Shown piece by piece: positions 50,208-57,611 of a stretch of DNA of 64,000 nucleotides. Source of the DNA: CADCUY01 sp964242735. GTDB taxonomy: Bacteria; Actinomycetota; Actinomycetes; Actinomycetales; Quadrisphaeraceae. The stretch covers positions 17,862 through 81,861 of the forward strand of contig CAXTAK010000017.1 of assembly GCA_964242735.1 (NCBI GenBank), read 5' to 3'. Position 1 is the first letter of the stretch; every line of letters starts with the position of its first letter. A program made the position numbers and the translations under genes. The notes beneath the pieces are model-generated. The model was not told where the DNA came from. It did no database searches and saw only the letters and a program-made list of their open reading frames with translations.

Positions 50208-52031
50208 TCACAGGGCACCGACCGTCTCGTCGGCGGTGGCGGCCAGGGAGGGGGCGAGGAGCTCGAGGGCCTCGTGGAGGGCCGGGAGGTCGACGGGGGC
50301 CACGGCGGCCACGGCGTCGCCGAAGTGCGCGTGCGCGTCGAACTCCCCGAAGGAGTCCACGAGGATCGCCCACATCACCGCTCGCTCGCCCGGTGGACGG
50401 TGCGCCTGCCCGGCGGCCACGCGCAGGGGGCACAGCTGTGGCAGGCCCGCCCCGCGGGCGGTGACCGACCACGTCAGGGCGCCGGCGAGGTCCGAGCCCG
50501 CCGCGGCGACGCACCCCGCGACGACCGGGCGGTGGTCACCGGGGTGGGCGGCGACGAAGGCCTCGCACCAGCGCAGCGCGAGGGCGGGGCGCACCGTCAT
50601 GACGTCGCGCAGCGACCGGTCGAGGAAGACCTCCGGCGCCTGGGCGAGCACCTGCTCCCAGGGGGTGGCGGTGGCGTCCATGGCGGCCACCAGCTGTCCG
50701 AGGTCCACGCTCTGGGGGTCGAGCCGCAGCTGGCCGCGCAGGTGCTCGAGCGCCGCGCCCGCCCTGCCGAGGGCGAGGTCGACGGCGACCACCAGCCCCA
50801 CGACCCTGGACCGGTCGAAGGGAGCCCCCCACGTGTCGACGTCGGTGCGCGCGGCGCGGGCGTCGGGCAGCTCACCGAGGGCCCGCTCCGCCGCCTGGGG
50901 GTCTCCCCCGGCGAGGGCGATCTTGGCCCGCCACACGGTGGTGTTGCCCGCGGACTCACCGTGGTCGCCGAGCACCGGCAGCCACGCCCGCGCCTCCTCG
51001 GTGCGCCCCTGGGAGGTGAGCACCATCAGCGCCGCCCGCCCGGCCTGCACCACGGCGGCGGGGTTCCCACCGCGCACGCGCACCCGCTCGAGCACCTCCA
51101 GGGCCTCGGCGGTGTGGCCGGCGCTGGTCAGCGCCCGCCCGTAGTTGCTGAGCAGGATCGTCGTCTCCGGGTCGTCGTCGCCCACGGCGCGCAGGGCGGC
51201 CCGCGCGATGTCGACGTTGCGCTCGTTCTTGCCGCGCTCGTGCATGACGCTCACCTGGTACCCCGAGTGCAGCAGGCGCAGGCCGGTGTTGTCGGCGGAG
51301 GCGGTGAGGTCGCGCACGCCGGGCGCGGCGTCGAGGTACTCGTGCAGGCGCCCGAACCAGCGGCACCGCAGGCGGCGCGAGACCCTCCGGGGGCGCGACT
51401 CGAAGCCCTCGGTCCCGTCCTTCCACGACGTGGAGACGATCACGACCGACAGCAGGTCGGCCTCCTCCGACGCGAGGCGGGCCCGCCAGGCGGCGGGGTC
51501 ACCGGTGACCACCTCGTCGGCGTCGACGTGCAGCACCCACTCGCCGGTGCAGTGCTCGAGCGCACGGTTGCGCGCGTCGCCGAAGTGGTCGTCCCAGTGG
51601 CCCTGCACCACCGTGGCGCCCGCCGCCCGCGCCAGGTCTGGCGTGCGGTCGGTGCTGCCGGTGTCGTAGACGACGACCTCGTCGACGAAGGGTGCCACCG
51701 CCTCCAGGCACGCGGTGATCACCGCTTCCTCGTCCTTGACGATCAGGCACGCCGAGATGGCGGGGCCCCGGCGGTCGGCCGGGACGGTGCCCACCACCAC
51801 CGCGCCGGCTCCCGCGGCCAGCTCCGCCACACGGGCGGCCACCTCGTCCCGGCTGCCCACGCGCACCGTGCGCACGCGCCGCGCGAGCGCCGCCGGCAGG
51901 CGCAGCGAGCGGGCGGTGACCACGACCAGCGCGACGTCGCGGGCCTGCGAGCGCGCGAGCCGGGCGAGGGTGCGCGGCAGGTCCGGTGAGCGGTCCGCGT
52001 CGCTGACCACGACGGTGCGGGAGCTGTCCAT
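50208..52031 (-). CDS. glycosyltransferase family 2 protein with TPR-like C-terminus
   Basis: 607 residues. An N-terminal Rossmann-like part (1-90) precedes a GT2 domain with ISACLIVKDEEAVITACLEA, VVYDTGSTDRTPDLARAAG, DDHFGDARNRALEHCTGEW and the metal-binding HVDADEVV. FGRLHEYLD and LRLLHSGYQVS match the SunS/WcaA-like branch whose members glycosylate proteins. From about 275 on it is helical with TPR-like units (YGRALTSAGHTAEALEVLERV). ATG 52031 begins MDSSRTVVVSD; the longer frame overlaps a promoter. The sigma-28-type promoter at 52039-52067 places transcription at or next to this ATG, so it is probably leaderless. Divergent from fliC. Confidence 0.85.
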   Translation of the reverse strand: MDSSRTVVVSDADRSPDLPRTLARLARSQARDVALVVVTARSLRLPAALARRVRTVRVGSRDEVAARVAELAAGAGAVVVGTVPADRRGPAISACLIVKDEEAVITACLEAVAPFVDEVVVYDTGSTDRTPDLARAAGATVVQGHWDDHFGDARNRALEHCTGEWVLHVDADEVVTGDPAAWRARLASEEADLLSVVIVSTSWKDGTEGFESRPRRVSRRLRCRWFGRLHEYLDAAPGVRDLTASADNTGLRLLHSGYQVSVMHERGKNERNVDIARAALRAVGDDDPETTILLSNYGRALTSAGHTAEALEVLERVRVRGGNPAAVVQAGRAALMVLTSQGRTEEARAWLPVLGDHGESAGNTTVWRAKIALAGGDPQAAERALGELPDARAARTDVDTWGAPFDRSRVVGLVVAVDLALGRAGAALEHLRGQLRLDPQSVDLGQLVAAMDATATPWEQVLAQAPEVFLDRSLRDVMTVRPALALRWCEAFVAAHPGDHRPVVAGCVAAAGSDLAGALTWSVTARGAGLPQLCPLRVAAGQAHRPPGERAVMWAILVDSFGEFDAHAHFGDAVAAVAPVDLPALHEALELLAPSLAATADETVGAL

Positions 52032-52038
52032 GGAGTGG

Positions 52039-52067
52039 TGTTCGGCCGGACGGGTGACGGGCTTGAG
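52039..52067 (-). promoter_or_regulatory. sigma-28-type promoter for the glycosyltransferase operon
   Basis: On the minus strand CTCAAG (52067-52062), 15 bases, GCCGAACA (52046-52039). Perfect -35, -10 with one change. Seven bases downstream of the -10 is the A of ATG 52031, predicting a leaderless mRNA. Confidence 0.6.
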
Positions 52068-52116
52068 GGCCGGGGCCCGAGGGGCCGCGATCACCCGCCC
52101 GGCGCAGGCGGATGTC

Positions 52117-52144
52117 CTCAAGGGATCGGTGCTCCGGCCGATGG
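52117..52144 (+). promoter_or_regulatory. sigma-28-type promoter for fliC
   Basis: CTCAAG (52117-52122), 14 bases, GCCGATGG (52137-52144). Matches the known FliA/SigD/WhiG -10 core GCCGAT. The leader of about 50 bases contains two GGA motifs (in ACGGATGGG and CACGGAGGA), the second overlapping the ribosome site, as in CsrA-controlled flagellin mRNAs. Confidence 0.82.
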
Positions 52145-52201
52145 ACAGGGTGTTCGCCCACGGATGGGCGTCCACCACACCACCTCACGGAGGAAGTCAT
52201 C

Positions 52202-53035
52202 ATGGGTCTGTCCATCAACCAGAACATCCAGGCGTTCAACGCGTACCGGAACCTCTCCGTCACGCAGGGCGACCTGAGCAAGAGCCTCGAGAAGCTGTCC
52301 AGCGGCTACCGCATCAACCGCGCTGCGGATGACGCGGCGGGCCTGGCCATCTCCGAGGGGCTCCGCTCGCAGGTGAACGGCCTCAAGCAGGCGTCCCGCA
52401 ACGCTCAGGACGGCATCTCCGTCGTCCAGACCGCTGAGGGCGCCCTGACCGAGGTGCACTCCATCCTGCAGCGCGTGCGCACCCTGGCCGTCCAGGGCGC
52501 GAACGACAGCAACAACGGTGACGCTCGCGGAGCCATCGACGCGGAGATCAAGCAGCTCGGTTCCGAGCTGACCCGGATCGCCAAGTCGACCAACTTCAAC
52601 GGCACCGAGCTGCTCACCGCCACCGCGGCCTCGGCCGCCCTGACCTTCCAGGTCGGGGCGGGCGCTGACGCGTCGGCGAACCAGATCTCGGTCACGGGCG
52701 TCAACGTCGAGCAGGTCGGCTCTGCCGTCGCCTCGCTGTCCGTGAGCACCGCCGCCGCGGCGGCCACCTCGATCTCCGCCGTGGACGCGCAGATCAAGAC
52801 GGTCTCCAGCGCTCGCGCCCAGCTGGGTGCGGTGCAGAACCGGTTCGAGCACACCATCAACAACCTCAACGTCGCCGTCGAGAACCTGTCGGCGTCGGAG
52901 AGCCGGATCCGCGACACGGACATGGCCAGCGAGATGACCAAGTTCACCCGCTCGCAGATCCTCTCCCAGGCCGGCACGGCGATGCTGGCCCAGGCGAACC
53001 AGATCCCCCAGGGCGTCCTCTCGCTCCTGCGTTGA
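52202..53035 (+). CDS. fliC: flagellin
   Basis: Filament subunit, 277 residues. The conserved N-terminal D0/D1 (MGLSINQNIQAFNAYRNL, SGYRINRAADDAAGLAISE, RNAQDGISVVQTAEGAL) and C-terminal D1/D0 (ARAQLGAVQNRFEHTINNL, SRIRDTDMASEMTKFTRSQI, QANQIPQGVLSLL) are complete; only about 90 residues of Ala/Thr/Ser-rich sequence lie between, so D2/D3 are nearly absent. That short middle is rich in Ser/Thr and could be glycosylated by the neighbouring transferases. ATG 52202 follows CGGAGGAAG. A single flagellin gene is present in the window. Confidence 0.97.
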   Translation: MGLSINQNIQAFNAYRNLSVTQGDLSKSLEKLSSGYRINRAADDAAGLAISEGLRSQVNGLKQASRNAQDGISVVQTAEGALTEVHSILQRVRTLAVQGANDSNNGDARGAIDAEIKQLGSELTRIAKSTNFNGTELLTATAASAALTFQVGAGADASANQISVTGVNVEQVGSAVASLSVSTAAAAATSISAVDAQIKTVSSARAQLGAVQNRFEHTINNLNVAVENLSASESRIRDTDMASEMTKFTRSQILSQAGTAMLAQANQIPQGVLSLLR

Positions 53036-53041
53036 TCTGAC

Positions 53042-53077
53042 CCACCTGGTGGGGGGCTCGCGCCCCCCACCAGGTGG
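53042..53077 (+). terminator. fliC terminator, 16-bp perfect stem
   Basis: CCACCTGGTGGGGGGC (53042-53057), tetraloop TCGC, exact complement (53062-53077). It begins seven bases after the flagellin stop. No U-tract; the stem alone is very stable and separates fliC from fliD. Confidence 0.93.
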
Positions 53078-53124
53078 ACGCGTTCCCCCACCCCCCACCG
53101 AGCGAGCGAAGCGAGTCGGACGAC

Positions 53125-54414
53125 ATGGCAGGCATCTCCCTCGGCGGTCTCTCCTCGGGCCTGGACACCGCCTCGATCGTCAACCAGCTCATGTCCGTCG
53201 AGGCGAACCCGCAGGTGCTGCTGCAGAACAAGCTCGTCAAGCAGAACACCGTGGTCAGCGCCCTGCAGGGCATCAACGCCCGCCTGTCCTCCCTCGCCAC
53301 GAACGCCGCCGCCCTCGCGAAGCCCGACGCGTTCACCACGCCCGCCGCGACGTCGAGCTCGACGTCGGTGTCCCTGGCCAGCCGGGCGGGCACGGGCACG
53401 GGCGCCCTGACCTTCGACGTCACCCAGCTCGCCCAGCGCGCCGCCACCACCACCGCGGCGCTCACCGACGCACCCCCGCCGGACACCGCGCGCACCTTCA
53501 CCATCAGCGGCACCGCCCCGGGCTTCCGCCCCATGACGGTCACCTCCGCCAGCGGCAACGCCCGGGACATGGCCCTGGCGATCAACGCCGCCGACGGCGA
53601 CGCGACCGCGAGCGCCGTGCCCACCGGTGCGGCAGGGGAGTTCCGCCTGGTCGTCACCGCCAAGCTCAGCGGCTCGGGCACCCTCAGCGTCGACGGTGAC
53701 GCGCCGGCCACCACGCAGCTGCGCGCCGGCCAGGACGCCGTCCTGCGCCTCGGCGACGGGGTGGCTGTCACCTCGCGGTCCAACACCTTCACCGACCTGC
53801 TCGACGGCGTCGACGTCACGGTCAGCAAGCGCGAGGACGCCGTCACCGTGAGCGCCGCGCCCGACAGCGCAGCGGTCGCCAAGCAGGCCGCCGGCGTCGT
53901 CGGCTCGCTCAACGTGGTGCTGTCCGAGATCACCTCCCAGACGAAGGCCGAGGTCGGCAGGTCCGGCCCCCTGGTCGGCAGCTCGCTGCTGCGCGGCATC
54001 CAGCAGCAGCTCGCCGGGGCGATGTCGAGCGCGGTGCCCGGCGCCAGCCTCGCCGACCTGGGCATCGCCCTGACCCGCGCGGGCAGCGTGACGATCGACG
54101 AGAGGGCCTTCGCCGCCTACGCCGCCAAGGACCCCGCGAAGGCCCAGGCGCTGACGGCCGCGTTCGCCGGGGCCCTGGCCACCACGGCGAAGGCCGCGAG
54201 CGAGACCGGCACCGGCACCGTCTCGGCGGCCATCACCTCGAGCCAGAGCACCGCGAAGGACGTGACCTCCCGCATCGAGGGCTGGGACACGCGCCTGGCC
54301 CTGCGGCGCACCACCCTCGAGCGGCAGTTCGCCGCACTGGAGGTGGCCCTGCAGCGCAACAACGCCGCCTCGAGCTACCTCTCCGGCGCCCTCGCCGGCC
54401 TCCCGGGCGCCTGA
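53125..54414 (+). CDS. fliD: flagellar filament cap protein FliD
   Basis: Cap at the filament tip that folds incoming flagellin. 429 residues: N-terminal ISLGGLSSGLDTASIVNQLMSVEANPQ (residues 4-30) is the FliD_N signature, the middle has the beta-rich D2/D3 region (LVVTAKLSGSGTL, TSRSNTFTDLLDGVDVTV), and the C-terminal coiled coil (RIEGWDTRLALRRTTLERQFAALEVALQ) closes the protein. ATG 53125 has only a weak ribosome site. The stop overlaps the fliS ATG by one base. Confidence 0.95.
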   Translation: MAGISLGGLSSGLDTASIVNQLMSVEANPQVLLQNKLVKQNTVVSALQGINARLSSLATNAAALAKPDAFTTPAATSSSTSVSLASRAGTGTGALTFDVTQLAQRAATTTAALTDAPPPDTARTFTISGTAPGFRPMTVTSASGNARDMALAINAADGDATASAVPTGAAGEFRLVVTAKLSGSGTLSVDGDAPATTQLRAGQDAVLRLGDGVAVTSRSNTFTDLLDGVDVTVSKREDAVTVSAAPDSAAVAKQAAGVVGSLNVVLSEITSQTKAEVGRSGPLVGSSLLRGIQQQLAGAMSSAVPGASLADLGIALTRAGSVTIDERAFAAYAAKDPAKAQALTAAFAGALATTAKAASETGTGTVSAAITSSQSTAKDVTSRIEGWDTRLALRRTTLERQFAALEVALQRNNAASSYLSGALAGLPGA

Positions 54415-54830
54415 TGCCCACGATCGCCGCGCAGCGCGCCGCCTTCGCCACGACTGCGGCGACCACCGCCACCCCCAGGGCCCTGCTGGTCATGCTCTAC
54501 GACCGGCTCGTGCTCGACCTCGAGCGCGCCGAGCACGCCCAGCGCACCGGCGCCATCGCCACGGCGCACCGGAACGTGGTGCACGCGCAGGACATCGTCA
54601 CCGAGCTCGCCGCCGCCCTCGACGTCGGCGCGTGGGACGGCGGGCCGGGTCTCGCCGCGCTGTACGCGTGGCTGGGCACCGAGCTCGTGACCGCCAACGT
54701 CACCAAGGACGCCGAGCGCACCGCCGCGTGCCGCACCGTCGTGGAACCTCTGCGCGACGCGTGGCGCGATGCCGCCGCGGGCGCCGCCCCCGGAGCCGCC
54801 CCCGTCGTGGCCCTGGGGGGCACCGCGTGA
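54414..54830 (+). CDS. fliS: flagellin chaperone FliS
   Basis: Cytoplasmic export chaperone that holds the flagellin C-terminus. 138 residues; ALLVMLYDRLVLDLERAEHA (about 23-42) is the FliS signature and AHRNVVHAQDIVTELAAALDVGAW the second conserved helix. The C-terminus is Ala/Gly-rich and not conserved. ATG 54414 overlaps the fliD stop. Its client FliC is encoded just upstream. Confidence 0.93.
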   Translation: MPTIAAQRAAFATTAATTATPRALLVMLYDRLVLDLERAEHAQRTGAIATAHRNVVHAQDIVTELAAALDVGAWDGGPGLAALYAWLGTELVTANVTKDAERTAACRTVVEPLRDAWRDAAAGAAPGAAPVVALGGTA

Positions 54831-55201
54831 CCGCGCTCGCCGTCGGCGCCGCTCCTGGCGCCGCCGGCACCACCGCTGCCGCCACCGGGTGGGACGCCGC
54901 GTGGAGCGCCGCGCTGGACCGCCTCGACCTCGATGCCGCCGAGGTCGAGGCGATGCTGGCGCGCACCCGCACCGAGGCCGACCACGTGCCCGCCGTGCCC
55001 GCGCCCTTCCAGCCCCCGGCCCGCCTCGGCCCGTTGCCCGCCTCGCTCGCGACCCGGGCGCAGGCCGTGCTCGAGCGCCACCAGCGCCTCGCCGAGGAGC
55101 TGACGACGGCGATGACGGAGAACCGCCGCCAGCGCGCCGCCACCGCGGTGCTGAGCCAGCGCCCCGCCGCGGTGCCCGTCTACATCGACACGGCGGTCTG
55201 A
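54827..55201 (+). CDS. hypothetical flagellar-operon protein (FliT/FlgN-like position)
   Basis: 124 residues, unrecognised by sequence. GTG 54827 overlaps the fliS stop (GTGA). A helical core (WSAALDRLDLDAAEVEAMLA and VLERHQRLAEELTTAMTENRR) with a conserved-looking end VPVYIDTAV. FliT-type chaperones follow fliS in many bacteria and have a similar size and helical content, so this may be the FliT-like chaperone for FliD; the match is by position, not by motif. Confidence 0.6.
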   Translation: MTALAVGAAPGAAGTTAAATGWDAAWSAALDRLDLDAAEVEAMLARTRTEADHVPAVPAPFQPPARLGPLPASLATRAQAVLERHQRLAEELTTAMTENRRQRAATAVLSQRPAAVPVYIDTAV

Positions 55202-55204
55202 GCC

Positions 55205-56365
55205 GTGGCCCCCCGCCTGCGCCTGGTCCCGCGCCAGCGCCCCGCCGAGCACGGCGCCGGCGGCACAGCACCCGGCCAGCGCGCCGCCGCGACCACCCCC
55301 CTGGTGCGCGTCGGGCGCCAGGCGATCGTCGACCGCGGGAGGGTCCTGCGCGGCTACGAGCTGCTCTCCCGCGCCGGTGGCGGCGACATCGCGGTGCTGC
55401 ACACCGCGGTGGACCTGCGACGTCGCGACGTCGCGGGTCCTCACCGCCGCCCTCGGTGACTTCGGTGCTGCACCATCGGGGAGGGTCTGCCGATCTTCGT
55501 CAACCTCACGCGCGCGCGTTCATCACCGGTGAGCTCCCGCTGGTCGTCGCCCCGCAGGCGGTGGAGCTCGAGCTCACCGAGGACGTCGAGGTCGACGAGC
55601 AGGTGCTCGCCGGGCTCACGGCCCTGCGCGCGCAGGGCTGCCGCATCGCCGTCGACGACGTCGAGGGCGAGGAGCACCGCCTGCCCTCCCTGGCGCTCGC
55701 CGACCACGTCGAGGTCGTGCTCCACCCCGGTGGGCGCTCGGCGCTCGCCACCCTGGCGGTCCAGGTGCGCGCCCTCGCGCCCGCGGCGTCCATCGTCGTC
55801 GAGCGGATCGAGGACGACGACGACTTCGCCCACTGTCGCAACGTGGGCGTCGACCTGTTCCAGGGCTACGGGCTCGAGCGCCCGGTGACCCTGACGACCC
55901 CGTCGGTGGACGCGTCGCAGGGCACCGCGCTGCGCCTGGTCGCCGCGCTCGCCGCCCCCGACGCGTCGGCGGCGGAGATCGAGCGCCTCGTGCTCTCCGA
56001 CCCGGGGCTCAGCACGCCAGAGCGCGCTGACCCCCGTCCTCGCCCGGGCCGGCGCGTGCGATCGCGTCGCCGCGGTCGACCCGCACGTGGCGCACACCGT
56101 CGGCATGACCTCGGGCATGGCCGACGCCCTCGGGGTGGCGGTGACCGACCCGATCGCCCCGATGGGCCTGCACGAGGACGTCGTCACCGCGCTGACCCGG
56201 CTGGAGGGCCCGGCGGGGCGGGCGCTGGCCGCGGTGCTGCTCACCGAGGACCACCCCGCACCGGTGCACCAGGCCACCGGCGCACCCGAGGTGCCCACCG
56301 GCGCGGCGGTCGCGTGCTCCCGCGCCCCCGGCGGGGCCATGGCCCTGTCGGCCGCGGCGGTCTGA
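55205..56365 (+). pseudogene. EAL-HDOD (YuxH-like) signalling protein, frameshifted and deleted
   Basis: Frame one (GTG 55205) reads LVRVGRQAIVDRGRVLRGYELLSRA, the start of a degenerate EAL domain in EAL-HDOD proteins. Near 55430-55510 the frame changes; an extra dinucleotide in a GC run near 55510 moves NLTRAFITGE into the next frame, which continues with ELELTEDVEVDEQVLAGLTAL and RIAVDDVEG, YGLERPVT and VLSDPGLST. After that some 60 residues expected in HDOD are missing, and the match resumes in a third frame (ALTPVLARAGACDRV, HTVGMTSGMADALGV) to TGA 56365. Indels plus a deletion show a real pseudogene inside the flagellar block. Confidence 0.75.
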
Positions 56366-56385
56366 CCCCGAACGGGTCAGCTCCG

Positions 56386-56414
56386 CTACAGCGCGGCACC
56401 ACACCTGCCGATCT
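56386..56414 (+). promoter_or_regulatory. possible sigma-28-like promoter before flgB
   Basis: CTACAG (56386-56391), 15 bases, GCCGATCT (56407-56414), about 85 bases before the flgB GTG. The -10 fits, the -35 has two changes from CTCAAG. Basal-body genes are usually expressed before sigma-28 genes, so this may be chance. Confidence 0.35.
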
Positions 56415-56501
56415 CCCCGACGAGCGATGGACAGCTCGACCACCAGGCCACGGAACCGGCCACCCGACCATGGGACCTCACGGTCCCCGTGGAGGCACGT
56501 C

Positions 56502-56852
56502 GTGTTCGACTCCGTCAGCGCCACCGCGCTGCGCTCCGCCCTGGACGGGCTCGCCGCCCGCCAGCGGGCCACCGCCGACAACATCGCGAACATCAACACC
56601 CCCCACTACCTCGCCTCGCGCGTGGAGTTCGAGGACGCGCTGCGCTCGGCGGTGGGCTCCGGGGCCGGCGCGGTCAGCCGGGTGGGCGTGACCACCTCCC
56701 AGTCGGTGGCCCCCACCCGCGAGGACGGCAACAACGTCAACCTCGACGCCGAGACGCTCACCAACGTCGACACCCAGCTGCGCTACCAGCTGCTGACCCA
56801 GGCGGCGGGCAGCAAGCTGACGTCCATCTCCGCGGCGCTGAGGAGCAGCTGA
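56502..56852 (+). CDS. flgB: flagellar proximal rod protein FlgB
   Basis: Rod subunit next to the MS ring. 116 residues: MFDSVSATALRSALDGLAARQRATADNIANINTPHY has the rod-protein NIANxxTP motif near 27-34, and the C-terminal DAETLTNVDTQLRYQLLTQ fits FlgB. GTG 56502 has GGAGG at 56491 with ideal spacing; an upstream ATG at 56427 would add 25 unrelated residues. First gene of the basal-body operon, one base from flgC. Confidence 0.93.
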   Translation: MFDSVSATALRSALDGLAARQRATADNIANINTPHYLASRVEFEDALRSAVGSGAGAVSRVGVTTSQSVAPTREDGNNVNLDAETLTNVDTQLRYQLLTQAAGSKLTSISAALRSS

Positions 56853-56853
56853 C

Positions 56854-57270
56854 ATGACCATCTTCGGAGCGATCGGCGCGGCCGGCTCGGGCATGACCCT
56901 GGCCCGCAAGTGGATGGACGCCGTCGGCGACAACCTCGCCAACATGAACAACGTGACCCGCACGTCCGAGGAGGCGTTCGCGCAGCGCTACGTCGTGGCG
57001 CAGGCGAAGGACTACGGCACCGACCACGTCGACTCCGCCGGTGGCGTGGACATCGCCGGGGTCGCCTTCGGCAGCACGGCCGGCCGCGTGGTGCACGACC
57101 CCACCCACGTGCTCGCCGACGCGGAGGGCTACGTGCGCATGCCCGACATCGACACCGCCTCGCAGATGGGACAGCTGATCATCTCCCAGCGCGCCTACCA
57201 GGCGAACGCCGCAGTGGTCGACCGGGCGAAGGCCTCCTACGAGGCGGCCCTGCAGATCGGTCGCGCCTGA
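56854..57270 (+). CDS. flgC: flagellar proximal rod protein FlgC
   Basis: 138 residues. The N-terminal GAAGSGMTLARKWMDAVGDNLANMNNV and the C-terminal block VRMPDIDTASQMGQLIISQRAYQANAAVVDRAK are the rod-protein signatures of FlgC. ATG 56854 lies one base after the flgB stop and its stop overlaps the fliE ATG. It forms the proximal rod with FlgB and FlgF. Confidence 0.94.
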   Translation: MTIFGAIGAAGSGMTLARKWMDAVGDNLANMNNVTRTSEEAFAQRYVVAQAKDYGTDHVDSAGGVDIAGVAFGSTAGRVVHDPTHVLADAEGYVRMPDIDTASQMGQLIISQRAYQANAAVVDRAKASYEAALQIGRA

Positions 57271-57611
57271 TGGCGGCGATCGGCGCGCTCGGCGCCGTCA
57301 CCCCGCACCTGACCCAGGGCGTGCAGGGCGTCATCGGCACCACCGGTCCCGGCTCGGCCGTCGGCGCCGTCGGCGCACCGGCGACCGGCGGGGAAGGGTT
57401 CGCCGCGACCCTCGTCGCCAGCCTGGAGCAGGTGCAGCAGCTGCACGCCACCAGCGCCGACCTCGGGGTGAAGGCCGCCACCGGTGACCTGACCGACGTC
57501 CACGACTACACCATCGCGGCCACGCAGGCCCGCGTCGCGACCGAGGTGACCGTCGCGGTGCGCAACAAGGCCCTCGAGGCCTTCAACGACATCATGCGGA
57601 TGCAGGCCTGA
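57270..57611 (+). CDS. fliE: flagellar hook-basal body protein FliE
   Basis: Adapter between the MS ring and the rod. 113 residues; the conserved part is the second half, FAATLVASLEQVQQLHATSAD, LTDVHDYTIAATQARVATEVTVAVRNKALEAFNDIMRMQ, a very typical FliE end. The first 45 residues are Gly/Ala-rich and variable. ATG 57270 overlaps the flgC stop; the stop overlaps the fliF ATG. Confidence 0.94.
   Translation: MAAIGALGAVTPHLTQGVQGVIGTTGPGSAVGAVGAPATGGEGFAATLVASLEQVQQLHATSADLGVKAATGDLTDVHDYTIAATQARVATEVTVAVRNKALEAFNDIMRMQA

Noticed and set aside
48015..51989. A plus-strand frame of over 1300 codons across the glycosyltransferase genes
   Set aside because: It runs through the 100-N gap, is antisense to two clear GT2 genes and has a His/Gln/Arg-rich composition typical of shadow frames in GC-rich DNA.
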